Assembly: GCA_024362935.1 (NCBI GenBank) | Contig: JANCRA010000166.1 | Coordinates: forward strand, 434,001-498,000 | DNA length: 64,000 nt | Direction of reading: 5' to 3' | Source: Setophaga petechia | Taxonomy: Eukaryota; Chordata; Aves; Passeriformes; Parulidae | Part shown: in pieces, positions 37,001-51,271 of the stretch | Position numbering within the stretch: the first letter of the stretch is position 1 | How the letters are laid out: each line of letters opens with the position of its first letter | Notes under the pieces: generated by a model | Told to the model about the DNA's origin: nothing | Seen by the model: only the letters and a program-made list of their open reading frames with translations | The model's database searches: none | Program-made: the position numbers and the translations under genes

Positions 37001-40000
37001 GCCAGTTCTGCTGTCATGTATCTATCTAATTATTGGTTATTTTGCATCATCATGAGCCAACTTCCCCTGTCCTAGTGCTGCCCAAAGGCAGAACAAAAAG
37101 GCAGGCTCACACTTTTTTTGTTCTCCTTGGAAAAAAGAAAAAGGAATTATCTCTGGAATAAGAGTGACAGGATCAAGCAATATTGTAATGGTCACAGTCA
37201 AAGCGGAACCGCTGAATGTGTCATTTTGTCAGTGTGCACTCTCTGAAATCTGTCTAGCTTTAGACCTGAAATAAATCCACCAGTAAAATAACATCTTATA
37301 CCTTAAAAACTTTTCTGGCTGTTAGTACCCCAGAGGAAATTTTTCATCTCAATTTAATCAATAATATCAAATTGATTTTAGAGTTTACCAACTACTGTAT
37401 GTGCTTACTATAGCTATTCTGAAGACTTTACTCTGTGATTGGGGGAGAAACAAAAATGCATTAAATCTGTATAACCATCATGTTGATGTGAGCATTAGTT
37501 GATACCACATATATATATTAACACTTCTTTATTGATATAACTGTCTCTGCCTGAGCAGACCGTAGTAATTTAGTTAATTTAGTGTAGCTATCAAGGCAGC
37601 TAAATGAAGGGAGAAAAGTAAACGCCAGACACAAAGAAGGAGAGGTAATTTCTGTCACTCCTTTGAAAAGTGTCTTTTCCAATCAACAGCAGATTTCTGT
37701 GAACAGAGTAGGCATTCTTGCAAAACCTATAAAGAATGAAATGTCATTTTTATGGATAATGATGCTATTTGCTCTAGAGAATTCTACTTTTACAAGAGCT
37801 GGTTCAGAACTTGCTGGTCTTGTCTCCATCAACCTTACATTTCTTGGCATCAAAGATGTTAACTGAGTCCTATAAAGTAAATATTTAAGGATCATGGGAA
37901 TCATCCCTTCAAAATTTTGCATGAGCTTTTTTTCAGTGGCATCATTTTTTGTCAGCATGTGCTTGGAATACAAGAGAGGAATGATTTTCCCATTGGAAAC
38001 AAGGAAGCCTTAAATTATTTTATTTCATTCTGCCCTTGATAGAGCACAATGTATTTTAGGCTTTGTGTAGGCTACATTTTTACTCCCTGGGAGCACCCAG
38101 ACCTGCAAAAAAAGAAACAGCATTGCACTAATTCAGTTTTCTTGTTTCCTTTCAAGTTTCAGCATCGTGACTGTGCTTGAGCATCTGGATCTGACTGTTT
38201 GCACTTCTGCCAGGGGACCAACTCCCACATGCCCTTCCTTCCCTCACCCCTGCCTGCTTCCTCCTTACCCCAACCCAGAAGTCACTTTTCTTGAGAAATG
38301 GGAAAGCTGTCAGCATGTTCCCATGCTTCCAGGACAATTTGCAATCCCTCTTGGCTCTCAGAGGTGGGTGACACCTGCTCCCTAATATGGGCTGGTCAGA
38401 AAGCAGCAGGCAGAACTGACTCCAAGGAGCCTGGAGCTGTCCCTGTGCTGTGTGGGGAACACACGTGCCTGTCTGTGCAGGAGGACTGATGGGAGGTGGT
38501 GAGTGATGGAGCAGAGCCCAGGGCCACCCATGGCCAACCTGCTCAGCTGAGATGGGCCTTGAAAGCTGTAAAATCTTGCACGGCCGGTGAACATTGGCAG
38601 AGAAAAGGAAAGGCATCAGCTGCCATGGCTGCTCTCTTTCTGGAAGAAAAAACTATAAAGTACAGTTGTGCTTTGAGAATGACTTATTGTTGCCCTGTTT
38701 CTCTGCCTGTGAAAGGCCTTTTTTTTTTCTCTGCCTTTAATAAAAGGATTCCTTGGGAGACCATTTGTTTCCTGCTTGCCAGTGGGGACAGTTTGTTCCC
38801 TGAGTCCTTTGCTCTGCTCATTGCATCAGGATAATTTTCCCTGGTTTCTGGGTGAGGACTTTTGCTGCTCTAGCAGTGATTTACTTTAAATGTGAACCCA
38901 CCTATTGCCATTTCCACTCAGGTCCTGGTAGAATGGTGAAGGAATGGCACGGTGTGGTGCCCAGGGTTTTTCCAGTACCTGTTTAAGAGGTGATGGTTAG
39001 GGTTGACTGACAGACTCACCCAGACTCCAAGTGACAGCTGGAAGGTGAAAGACTTGGTATCCTTCTACCAAACTGAGGATGGCAGTCTATGCTAGGGGAA
39101 CATATCTGAGAGACAACCAGACCCAAACCCTTTAAAGGTAAGGTTTCTCTTGTGCCTAGTCGTACTTTACCTGCTGAAAGACTTTCAATGAAACAGTTGA
39201 AAAGAGTATGTTAATGCCTTTTCACAGTGTGACAGAGATTTAAAGCACAGATTTTATTTATTTTTATTTAATAAACAGAATGTTGTTGAATTTCTACCAA
39301 AGCTCCTAACCCTGCTTAGAATTTCAAAACCAGCTTTGGACTGGAAAAAATAAATCCAACAATGAAGGGAAATATTCAAATCCTCCCCCACATCCCCCTA
39401 ATAAAAGGAAAGAGTAAAAAAGTGATATGTCACTTTAATATTAAAGTTAAAAGGCTTTGAGAGAGAGCAGAACTTTGCAGAAGAGAAAATGATGGGGGTG
39501 ACAAATCTTTAAAGAAGGGAAAACGGAGTACTATTTTTAAAATTCTTCTATTCTTTTCTGATTGTGGTATTTTATGGAGCCTTACAGATTACAAAGCAGC
39601 TGCTTCCACTGAGCCTCACAATGCTTTCTCCACACACCACTGGGCTGGGTTTTTTTCCTTTTCTTTTTGTGTCACATTGATCTTCTCTCATTGTGCTGTC
39701 TCTAACATGCCATTAGGTGCCTCTGGCTGCCAATAGTGAGGAATATCAGGTTCTTGTGGGTAAACTGCCATTAGGCTCTTCCTGACATGACTTAAAACAT
39801 TAAAGTTTGTGTTGACTCTTTGAAGATATTTTGAGAGGTTAGGATTACCTTGTTACTGTTTTTTACTACTTGTACTGAAGGAGTTTCTAGGGGCCCTGGT
39901 CCAGATCTATTGTACTGGAATTGCACAAATGGAAATTAAAAGGCAGCCCCTGTCTCCCAGAACTGCCTTCAAATGAGTGAGACATAAAAAAGGGAATTAT

Positions 40001-41380
40001 AATACCCAATTTACAGCAGAAAGTTTTTTACTGCTGCACAGAAAAAAAAAAAGTACCACAAGCTCCAGATAGAAATAATACAGGCAAAGGAGAATTATAC
40101 TACATCTATCCTAAAAACCCCACCTTCTTACAACCTTTAAGGTGAAATGATGTGTTGAGGCAATAAAACAAGATACCTACACTAGCTAACAAGGGCAAAG
40201 AGTTAATCAGTCATATGAACCAGCTTGGCAGCCCTCATTCATTCTTAAAATGTTGGTTGCTGTCCCTGGTACCCAAAAATCAGTATTACTTGCTCACCTC
40301 TTTTCAGGGGTACAGAAATAAAACTCATACTGCCCAATGCACTGCAAAGTAACTTCTGTGAATATGTGCAAAGCAGCTTTATTGTCCCCTCCCCTGGATC
40401 CTGCCTCAAAATACCCCTCTGTGTCTGTAATTTCTGCCAAGGCCTGGTGAGGATGTGCCACTGCTGTGTGGATGCTGTTGTCTGTCTCACCAGTTGATAC
40501 TGTCTGGTGGGTTCCTGTCTGCCTGTAAGGGCCTGTTGGCTCTTGCCAAGTTTGTGGCTGGCCAGAACAGCACTTCCAACCTGTAGAGCTCTTCACACAA
40601 CAGAAACATAGTAAATGTTGATTTTCTAGGTTCTGAAGTAATACAAAAAATAATAACAAATAATAATAATAGTAAGCATTGAGAAATCTTTTTTGACTAC
40701 ATCTTTATGCTTGTGTGCTCAAATACCCTTCCCCTGCCCCTGATTTCTGCCACCCTGGAACATACTTAACAAGCTTGCCATGTGTGGGAGCAGTTTGCAG
40801 CCACTGATATTAAGGATGCCTGTATTTAATAATTTAACACAATTAGCATAATGCTTGACTCATTGAATTTCTGTGGGGAAACAGTAACCTCCAGTGGTCA
40901 TTGAGAGTCCAGTCATGTTCTAACAGACTTCAGTGAGTACAGTATTAGGTCTGTTTTAATTTATATCTGGCTTTAAAATTTTCCTTGAAGCCCTAAATTA
41001 TACATTCATAACCAATTTCTCTAGGAACACAAAGATGCTAGAACTGTGCTCTTCAAAAGGTTTATTTTGCCTTAGTTATTTACCTTTGCCAAGGGCCTTG
41101 AGATTCAGAAAAAAAAATCCCTGTGAAAATGAAAAGTAATACCAATTTTTAGTGAAAAATGAAAACTTTTTTAAGGAAACAGTACAATCCATACAGTCAA
41201 GTCTGAACTTGACTTAGGAATGTCATCTAAGTGTTAGGTAAATAGATCCTTTTAAAGTGGGAGACATCCTTCAGTTAGAAGTAAGGCTAAGACAACTTTC
41301 TTATGCATTGTAATTTGGTTAGAGGTTAGAGTCTGAAGTGAGAAATGCATTCAGGAATGTTTTAATTTGACCAGTCAGCA

Positions 41381-41440
41381 ATCATAGGGAACAGGGGTAG
41401 AAGAGACCTTGGGATGACTCTTATCCTGTGCCCTTTAAGT
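41381..41440 (-). mobile_element. possible ancient CR1 3' tail
   Basis: The plus strand reads AATCATAGGGAACAGGGG and then TAGAAGAGACCTTGGGATGA, which resembles the complement of the 3' end of old CR1/L3 copies (the ATCATAG and GAAGAGACCTTGGG parts). It is short, so chance similarity remains possible. Confidence 0.4.
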
Positions 41441-43438
41441 TTCAGCTATCTCTGGTAAAACTGTGTCACCCTTCAGCTTCCTTCAGGCTGCCTTCCCACA
41501 GGAGAGGGAAAGGGAAGGTCAGGAAGGTTTTATGTTCCCTTGTGTTTCTTTCTTGTATTAAAGACCCTGACTGTTTCTGGCATAGCACTGGAGCTGCTGT
41601 GTGTTGCTGATAGTGGAAGGCTTGCAGGAGCTGGCACAACTATTCCCTTTCCTTCAGGGAAATTACTGCCTGGGAGCTCAGAGCCTAAATCTTCAGAGTG
41701 CTACCTGCTGTTGCAACACATTAATCTGGACTAGCACAGCATGATTAGCTTTTCTGTGACTGTGTTTTCAAGGGGTTGAGGTTATGAATCTGACTTGCGT
41801 GGGGTCACATATACTTCTTCAAAGTTTTTAATGTTGTTTTGCCACAGGGTGAGGTAAATTTTTGTCATCTCAATTTGAGAACTGAGGACCATGCAAGTGC
41901 ATGTGTTTATATTTATACTCCTGGTCGGGTGCTGTCTATGCAACTACTGCAAACTGCTCAGAGCTTAGAGCTGGTCCAATCTGTCAAACTGGGAATCAAA
42001 TATATTAACTCCTGCAATTCAGCTGGAATTGCACACTCAAAGGCACAGGGAGAGCCAGCAAAGAGAGACCTTGTCTGATGGCAGAGAGCCAAGATGTCTA
42101 CTCTGTCTGTGCCTTTCCATGTAGAACACTCTGTTGCCTTGCTCCCACCTCCTGCATGGGCAGTCATCCACTCCTGCTTTTTGAGAGCAGTCAAGCTCTT
42201 CCCTGAAGTCCACAGGCTCATCCTTGTTGCTGACACATCCTGTTCACCCACCGCAGTAGAAGGCACTCCGGTGTGCCTCGGCTGCTCATGCTGGAGACAC
42301 CACCTGGACTGAGGCCTTGAATGAGAATGAGGTGGTGCTTAGCTGAAGCAGGAACATAAAACACCAACAAAATTAAATTTCAGAGCAGATAGCAGATGAA
42401 AGAAAAAAAAAGAAAGGTAGCAAGCTGTGATTAATATAGGAAATAGGTAACAAACAGAGAAAAGTTAAAACATGAGTAATTAAAAAGGACCACAGGCAAC
42501 CCAGTCAGCATTTTATTTATGCCACAACTGGTTGTGCTCAGGGAGAAAGCAAAGTTGAAACAGATGAATTATGAGTGCTGATCTCTCAGTCCTGCTTTCT
42601 TTCAGTTAAGGATTATTTCTTATCTTTATTTTTTCTAATGAGGACTGCAAACCCCGATTAGGGATTTACCAACAGTTTCCCTTGATTTTTGTTGTTTTTC
42701 TTGTCTTTTTTTTCTCTATGGCATTGCGATATTAACATCTTTGCCTCTCCTTAAATGGGTCATTTGCAGGAAAATTACAATACATGCCTGTCTGAAGTAC
42801 CAGTGAATTGAACACTCAGAAGACAGTAAGTGATGTTCTTCATAAATGCAGGCTATGGGTCAAAGAAAGAAAAAATATTTTAGTAGATTCATGGAGTGGG
42901 TGAGGATATATTCCAGATTTTAGACTAGTGTCAACAGGAGTGGATGTATGGTTTAATTACATTGGGTTTTTTTGCAGTAAATGTGTAGTTCTCATTTACT
43001 TTTTAAATATAATAATTCCTATGTCATCTGGCAAGACATTTAGGTTTCAATTCTGCAAAGATGGATTTGAGGTTCCATGTTACTAGATGCTACGTGAACC
43101 CTGGAAATATGCCTTCATATAGGTGGTCTTTTCCTAAATGATACACATTGGAAACAAGCCATTGTGGAACAAAAACTTGGTACAGTTGTAAGCATTATAC
43201 ATGTTAGTTGCAAATGGGAAGTAAGATCTAAGAATCAGCCTTTCTATACTGTAAATAGTACCAGTCTCCTTCAAGACTGATCTGGAGATGTGCTGAGACA
43301 AACTGATTATATTGATGTCCTGAGAAGATTCCTTGACACTGTCCATGGAACCCAATAATAAGAGTAGTTACAAAGCTGAGTGTAAAAATCTCCTTGGACT
43401 ATTACAGGAATCCTATAGGTGTATTGAAGTCCTACCCC

Positions 43439-43453
43439 CTCTCTCTCTCTCTC
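43439..43453. repeat. (CT)n microsatellite
   Basis: Seven CT units after a short C run. Confidence 0.9.
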
Positions 43454-45128
43454 TTTTAAAAATTACTGCCTTCAGAATTTAATTTCTGTATATTAATGGC
43501 ATATGTGGAAATGATGGAAAATCAATATGGTATTTCTGGATACAAAGACATACATAAATATGACTTTCTCCGCGATTAGGAAAGATTTATGTTTATTCAG
43601 CCCCTGTTTCATCTTTCTGCTCTCTGCGCAGTCCAATGGTAACATAAATAATATTTAAACAATGCACTGACTCACTTTCATCCATGTTTCTTGTTAGCTA
43701 AATTATTAATAAACACTTGGTGGAAAACTGATTTCAGCTAAATTTAGCAGTATGCAGTGCATACATTTATATCTGATTTAGCTTTTTAGGGCTCCCTTTA
43801 CAGTCTGTGGGGAAAAGCAATCCTAAGGAGGGATGCAGATCATGAGTTTTAAGTTCATTGCTTAAAAGAGATGAACTATGCCCTAAGACACTCATCTTCC
43901 TCCAGCTAGATCTGTTGCAGATGTCTTAATTTGTAGACATGAACTTTACCCTTTGTTCAGATAGTGTAATTTCTATGAGTACCTGGATCATTACTTGTAA
44001 TCATGTCTAGCCTGAGGGAGCTGAAGGCACTATTCTGTGGCATGAAGTACTGCTGGGAGTGATCTCCCTTCATGAACACTCACTGACTGATAAAATAGCC
44101 ACTATTTTTTATGAGTGTCCTTGGTTGCTATTGTGAAGGCATCAAATTCTGCTCCTGCTGTGTTAAATATCTATCAGATTCAGGCTTTCAAAAAAAAAAA
44201 TGTGGCACAAGCATGCTCAATGCCATGACTCAGGTTTCCCTCCTATGGGAAAGGGGTTTGAGAAGCTCCTGCTGAGTAGAAGCTGGAGCAGCACCTCAGG
44301 CACTGAGTAGACTGCAGTAGATAGGAGGGTGCCTTGTAATGGTAAATGTGACCAGGATTAAGCCATAGCAGAGAGGGGATTTTATTTTTAATTTTTTTTT
44401 TAAATTATGGTTTGTTTGGAGGTCTGTTAGTTTTGCCTCAGCCTCATGTCAGTGGCTCAAGTCCTTAGTGTATATAGCTGTTAATAATATTTACAGCACA
44501 GGGATTTATAGACACATTTATTCTGGAGGAATCTAATCACTGCATTGCTTTCGTAAATGTAGCTGTATCAGAAGCAAACAGTGCATGAATTATGTGTCTC
44601 AGCAGGATTGATCATGCCCTTAGGAGCTAACAGCAGCACCCAGAGAACAATTACATTCTCCTGCTCCCAATAATGAAGTATTATTTAGAAACAGAAAGTC
44701 ATTATGTAAAACTTTGAGAAATTATACAATTACATTACATTACACATACTTTTGTCATGGACCTGGCTTACTACATAAAATTTAAAAGCCTTCTGAGAGG
44801 GAATTCTGTAGTGCTGGTTTCCTGCTCCGGTGCTCCCAGGCATTTTCCCTTTTCTGTTAAATGATGAAAGAGAACTGTTTAGGATTGGAAATATCATATA
44901 CTCTGAAAATTGTAAAACCTCATTTATAAAAAGAAGTAGCACTTGAAAAAAAGCAGAAATCACATTAATATTCAGTCAATTTCATATTAAATAACCTTTT
45001 AATTTGCCAGTATCTATTTCATATTTTGGTTTATCATTTTATTACAACAATATGTAACTCAGAGAAGTGAACACAAGCATCTGATGCTTTCTAAGGTTAT
45101 CCATCCTGATAGTGAACATGATTTCTTC

Positions 45129-45158
45129 TTTAAATCTGTAATTGTTTACAGATTTAAA
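45129..45158. repeat. perfect 13-bp hairpin
   Basis: TTTAAATCTGTAA at 45129-45141, loop TTGT, and the exact complement TTACAGATTTAAA at 45146-45158. It is the tightest long perfect hairpin I found. Directly after it comes a further TTTAAA. No gene lies nearby. Confidence 0.88.
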
Positions 45159-48100
45159 TTTAAACCATAAGTTTTCTTCTTCTATTTGCATAATAGTTTC
45201 TCTTTGTTTTGCATGCTGGTTTCAACTGATGCATGGCAGGAGGTGTGTGATGGGAAGGAAAATGAGCTGTGTTAGTCTGGCTTGTGCAGCATTCAGTAGT
45301 CTCAAGGCAAAGCTCTGGTGAGGGGCTAAAATGTGGGGCTGGTGCAGAAGTGGGAAGCAGGCAGCATGGTGGATGGCCAGGGCAGATCTGCTCTGTCACA
45401 ACCTCTTCTGCTTTAGCTATAGAAGGTGAGATGGGGGAAATGAACTGCTAGGAAATGCTAACACAGCATTTCCAAAACATCTCAGTAACACTCCTAAATC
45501 TTCAGGATTTTTACCTGAGGCTAGAACCACAACAAACATGAGTTAGTGCCTGAGCGATCTGGCATTGTCTGAGTGCCTCTCATTGCTCTCACTAGCAGTT
45601 TTTGTTTACACAAGCCTTGCCTTGAAGGGCAGAGATGTCAGGCATGTTTCATGACAACCTTCCTACACCTTTTATTTAACTAGGACTCTGCCACAGTGTG
45701 AAAAGAGCTCAATGCTTGCTCTTAGAGAAGCTCCCAGGACCCCATAGGAAAAGCTATAGGAAGCTTTTTACTATGGAAAAAAATAAGGAGCTGTTTAAGT
45801 GCATCAACAGTCTGTTATTTAAAGAAAGTTGCTTCTGCGCTTCTATTTCTGTCTCAGTAATTGATTGTGGATGGTTTCAGCAAATGTGTTGCATCAAGAA
45901 CTCACCAACATGAGTGGAATTGAACCAGGGCTGATTTTTTCACCCACCATTTCCCAGTATTTTCTAATGGGTTGTGTTGCATGTTGCTTTTTAAAATAAA
46001 TTCTGTGGCAACCACATTACATTAACAGCATGTGTGTGTATTTGCACACTGGGGGAGTGGAGCTCTATCCAAAAACTTGTGAGAAGCCAGGCACTCCAAG
46101 GAAATCTGATGAGACCTGGTTAATCATTTACATGTTGAAGATTTTCTGCCTAAGTCTTACAGCACAAAAACACTGAAGTAGTTCCCCATCATAATTGATT
46201 ACTTCAGGAGGTTGCTAAATGCCCACAGCACTGGAATAATACATGAACCAGTCTACCTTACCCTCCCAGGAGCCATTTTCCAACATTTTAGTCACAAGCA
46301 TTGCTGAGAGCTCTAAAAATGTATTAAAATTTTAAATAGATGGAAGCCCCCACAGATTTGTTATGAGAACAGCATGGTTGTATTTTGACAGTATTTAACC
46401 TTTATTTCAATTATTCTCATTAATATAATGCCTTGTTTACTTCTAGATCTTATGCAAGCTAATAAATTGTTGTTGAAAGCATTACATTGCAGAAGGCTGT
46501 CATTAGCATCTCACACAAGCTGCATTTTTGATGGCAGTCAAACTGAATTAAACCATACACAGACACAGTGTGATATCTCGGTGACTACCCTCTTCCTCAT
46601 CATCCCAGGGGGTGACTTTGTATGAAATTCGGTGGCATAGAGCTCCTAACACCTTCCCATTTGTTTTTAATCCAATCCTTTCTATGATCCCCAGGCACAG
46701 AGATGAGAGCTCTACATTCTTGTTTCCTGGATGTCGATTCACTCTATATACATCTTAGTTTCTGAATTTCTGATAGTCAGGTTATATCAGAACATGCTCA
46801 GGTCCAGCACTGCTGGTGACCAACAGTGACACTTGGAGCAGCTCCAGATGCTGGACAGCCCTGAAACACAGGAAGCTGCTTCAGTCCCTCGGCTGCCTAG
46901 TGATGCCTGCTCTCCTCTGTGCCTGCTAACAAGTGTAAGGTGGTTTTTGTTTTCCTCTATCTTGTGTGATAAAATGTCTGTGTAGTTCCCACTTATTTCT
47001 GGAAAGCTGCACTACATTTCAAAATTGCCAGCTCATTTATAAAGAACAGTAGTTTTCAAATTATGCAGTGGTTTGTTTCAGTCAAAAGACACAAGTCCTT
47101 TGCCTGAAACAAAGTTTGCTCCTGGACGCAAGTCATTACAGGAGATTATTCACTTTGGAAAGAAAAATCCAACCCACAAATAGTTATTAGTTTTAGTGGT
47201 TGCAGTGAAAAACTCAAAAGTCATGACTCAGATTACCCCAATGGCAAATTAGAATGTAAGTAAAAATTATGCAGTATTAATTTTTTCAAGTCCAAATTCT
47301 AACAGAATTATATCTATAAAAACAAGGTCTTTTGTCTGCCTCATAGTCTGAATATTTCCAATTGACAGGCTGGTGTTGATAGGATAGTGCTACACAGGAC
47401 TGCACACTCCTTGTAGATGGTGGTCTTCATTTCTAACCCCCTTACCTGTCTGTCCCTTCTAGAGAAACATGCTGTGTCTTGGGTAATCCTGTGGTTTCAT
47501 TTAATAGGGCTGAAACATCAAGGAAAAGAAATGTATAGACTGAAAAATACCTGAGGCTAAATGCAGTGGTATGTTGTTGTGCAGAAAAAATCAGAAAACT
47601 TGGATAGAAATGACATGCAAGATCTGAAGGAACCCCCATCATGAAAGATTATAACAACAAGTCTGGCAAGCACCTTGCAGGAAAGACATTGGGACAGTGA
47701 AGCATTTGGGGAGGGATGGACTAAGTGATGTCTTAGTATCTTTTTTAGTTCTCTGTTTTCTCTTTTTGGACTTTGTGGATGAGTTTTGTAGGACCCTCTG
47801 AATCTGAGGTTTTCCCCTCTGAAGATAATATTAAATCAAAGATGATAATAAAATTTTTACATATTATGTCTGTGTAATTAATCTACAAATGGTGTATTAA
47901 AGATGTAAAACTGATTTTGATAGCAAGCTGCTTTCATAAAGCCAGCTTGATGGACATTACTTCTGCATCTGGTTTTTGATTGTTTCATTCCTTCCTAAAT
48001 GACTCTGTCATTTTGCTGAGCATAATTTTATTTCTGTATTTCTGGTACCCTTTGGGATAATGGTGTACAATTAGTGAATTTCCAATCTTCTGAAGAGTCG

Positions 48101-51100
48101 TTCAGTGATCCAAATTCTATCAAATTCATATCCCCAGACAGGTTTCATGGCTTATTTTCTAACTGGGTGCAATGGCTTTATTCTAAGTAAGCCTAATGAA
48201 ATCTGTAGAAATCCTGAGTTTAATTCTTGGAAAAGGGAGATGGGAATACCTGAAAGATGGGGCTGTTTGTATGCACACAAGTGAAATGCCTTGGTCAGAA
48301 ATATCTTACTTTCTGTGGTAACACAGGAGCTTTACACTTCAGTGACTTGTGTGCTTATATACCTGTCCAGCAGAAAAAGCACCTTAAAAGTTCTTGTGAC
48401 ATCTATTTCACAACAAAAGTTACTGCTTTTTCAGAGAACATCAAATGGAAATATTTCTGTTTTGTTTTAGAGAAGTGATGGTCTTGAAGTCTGGGTGTGA
48501 CAGCACCAGAGAAACAGCTTTCATTTTCTGTATTGCTGAAGGGGATTGCAGTAGTGAAACAGCAGAAATCAGTTATAACTGTTGTTTTTATTAAAATGGC
48601 ATTTACCTTGCTGCTCTTTCACTGACTATCAATCTTAACTGGATTAAAATCAATGCAGTGGCAAGTATTCATTATTAAAATAATTTTCCTAGTACGTTCA
48701 GTGAGATGAGCAACTGTATGTGCACCTTGCACTCTTTGACAGCAAAAATTGTATGACACTATGCAGAGTTATTAATTATTTTCATTTTAATAATGAGCTG
48801 GTATTAAAGGGAAAAATATAATTTTCTCTTCTGCCCTGTGTAAAGACTCTAAGTCCATTTCTCAAGACGTTTCAGAATATTGTGACAAAGGAGCTGTTTG
48901 TCAATAAGAAATTTTCAAGAAAACTTATTTACAATCTGCAAATCTTTGAGTTGTTTTTCCCCATCCAAGGGGCTGAATTTGGATTTTTTTCCTATCCATA
49001 TTGATATATTTTTCTAAGTGGATGCATGCTATTCACTCTGAAAACCCACAGACATCCAGGGAACATGTAGGTAACTTGCTCAGGTTTTGTGAAAAACATT
49101 GAGAAATTGACTTTCTGTCCAGTACAGTTTCTGTAAATAAACCAGTAGTGTGCTTGTGTATGTATGAACTGGGATTAGAAAAGTAACTGTACAAAAATTC
49201 TAGCATATTAAGAAAAGGTAGTGTTATTTAAAAATTTTTGCATATTTAAATTCTCATTTGTTTTAAATGGTAAAAAAGAGATAACAATGGAAGACTTAAA
49301 GTGAAGAGTTAGAAGAACAGATACCCGTTTGCAGCTGGTGTGTAAAGAAAGATGGTGTCAAATATTGGATTTAAACATCACAAAGATAGCATCCCATTCT
49401 GCTCCCAGCAGGAATGTTGTGATTGATCTCAGTACTAATAGGATCAAACAGAAATACAAAAGTGAAGTGGATAAAAGCAAAGTGGAAAAAGAATAAGATT
49501 GGCCAAATAGCCTGCACTGATACAAAAGGGAGGCAGTTCTTAGAATTAGGCTTTGCAAAAAATGCAGCACCACTGTTGAAAATGTATAAACTAATTGCAA
49601 AAGGACTGATGTGTATAAATGTTCTACCTGCCTCATGACTATATTAATAGGTGGGTTATGTAGATATGTATATGGCTACAGCTCTTTGGTCTTCTGTGTA
49701 AAATAATTGATTGTCAGTAGCCTTTCTAGCAAATAAAAAAGAAAATTTGAAGTATTTTGCAATAAAATAGACCATACCATACCTAATCCTGCAAAATCTT
49801 TCCAGGGCTCAATGCAAAACACAAGTTCCACTCATGAGATGCTTTTTAATTTATCATTTAGTGGCACACGAGCACAGCATTAACATTATTCAGCATTATG
49901 AGAGCAATAGTACCAACAATAAAAGATAATGAAATAGGATTTTTATTTAAATTTAGTTTTGATTAATGACATTGTTGTAAAATTTTACCACAGATGAATA
50001 GCAATCAGCAAATTGAAATAAAAAAGGTAATCTTTCTTCAGTTCACATATGAGGGAAGACTGAAGGAGGCTTCAGTGAAAGGCTTTTGAATAAGAAGTGA
50101 TTTTGTTTGCGTGTGATGCTTCCTAGTGTAGAAGGGAGTCTGTAGGCAGATATTTCTGTCTTGGTCTTAGAGAAGTTTATCACAGATCCATGTGATAAGG
50201 ATCTGAAAGATCTGTGGCAGTCCTTACCAGGGAAAAATAAGAGAATAAATGATTCATTCCATTTATTTTAGAAACTTACCTTGAGACCAGTATTAGTCTC
50301 TAAAGAACACAATTGTTCCCATGGAAGCGGAAGCTTCCTAACTTAGACTAAAAGTTAGCTTTAAACTTTCAGCCTGATAAAGTTAGTGTTTCTCAATGTA
50401 ATTTGATGTCATTCACTTTAGTTTAATTTATGCCTCACTGTCATATTTCTCTCTTGCAGCCCAGCTTCAAATATCATGTTGCTACCTGGCTGCCTCATCC
50501 AAGCCTCTAACATGAAAGAGGAAGAAGCCTTTACCACCTTAGGGCACAGAAGCACCAGATGCCATGTTTTGGCTGGAGGCTGTTTCCATGGATTTGTTGT
50601 CTCCTACTCACCACCTTCTCTAAATGATACTGGACTCATGGCTTTGGTTTTATTGCAAGTTATGGCCGCTCCCACCTATCTCCATACACAAAAACTTTGC
50701 CTTGAAATTAAGTGGTAGAAAATATACAGCATGGTTTAATGAATGAACTACTTTGGGAACCAGAGCCAGAGCAGCAGCCCTAGTACAGAGTGGTGAGGAC
50801 TTTTGCAAAGCTGGATACCTTAGTCTTGTGGAAAGGACAAGCTGATGCAGCTCCAGGTATCTCTGATTTCTTTGGAACTGCTTCCTCTGGATTCTCTGTG
50901 CAGCACTGTGTTTTGTCAAGTAGACATATTGCTTAATATATGCCTAATAAACATAAGTGCCCAATGAAGACAGATAAGATCATTTTATGTAGAGAAGTTT
51001 CTTAGAAGAAAGTGGAGCTTGTGACAGAGAAGCAGTTAATTCAGCTGAAAAAATATATCTAAAGCAGCACAGCATGTGTTTGGGAAGGGATGCTCAAATT

Positions 51101-51106
51101 GTGTTA

Positions 51107-51271
51107 CTTAGGCATCATGAAATGATTATTTTTGAAAATATTGTGGCAAGGTCTCCTGACATGTAACAGATAACTTGAAAATTCTATTGCATGTACTCCA
51201 GTAACAGTTCTGGAAAAAAAAAAAAATCTCTGGTTTAAATAATGAGCTTCACTTTCTTTGGAATTCCACTT
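51107..51271 (+). repeat. 165-bp direct duplication, copy 1
   Basis: This segment, from CTTAGGCATCATGAAATG to GGAATTCCACTT, recurs about 3.4 kb downstream at 54507-54744. By eye every base agrees except for a one-base difference in the A-run (13 here) and the absence here of a 74-bp pentanucleotide tract. It has no obvious coding content and no flanking duplication. Confidence 0.95.

Larger units (their letters stand above)
34009..51106. other. 17-kb gene-free stretch
   Basis: No gene, pseudogene or young repeat is recognised. Minor contents are a weak old CR1 tail (41381-41440), a CT microsatellite (43439-43453), a perfect 13-bp hairpin (45129-45158) and scattered homopolymers. The parts at 38150-38630 and 41840-42310 are somewhat richer in GC and have longer open frames on both strands, but nothing matches a known family. 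Conserved non-coding elements cannot be excluded by eye. Confidence 0.5.

Noticed and set aside
38152..38834. Cluster of overlapping open frames on both strands
   Set aside because: Higher GC lowers stop frequency here; no frame has recognisable motifs or convincing splice sites.
39418..39447. Adjacent small palindromes (AAAGTGA/TCACTTT and ACTTTAATATTAAAGT)
   Set aside because: Short AT-rich palindromes are expected by chance in this composition.
49320..49640. Lysine-rich plus-strand open frame, possible transposase remnant
   Set aside because: No catalytic motif or terminal inverted repeat was found.
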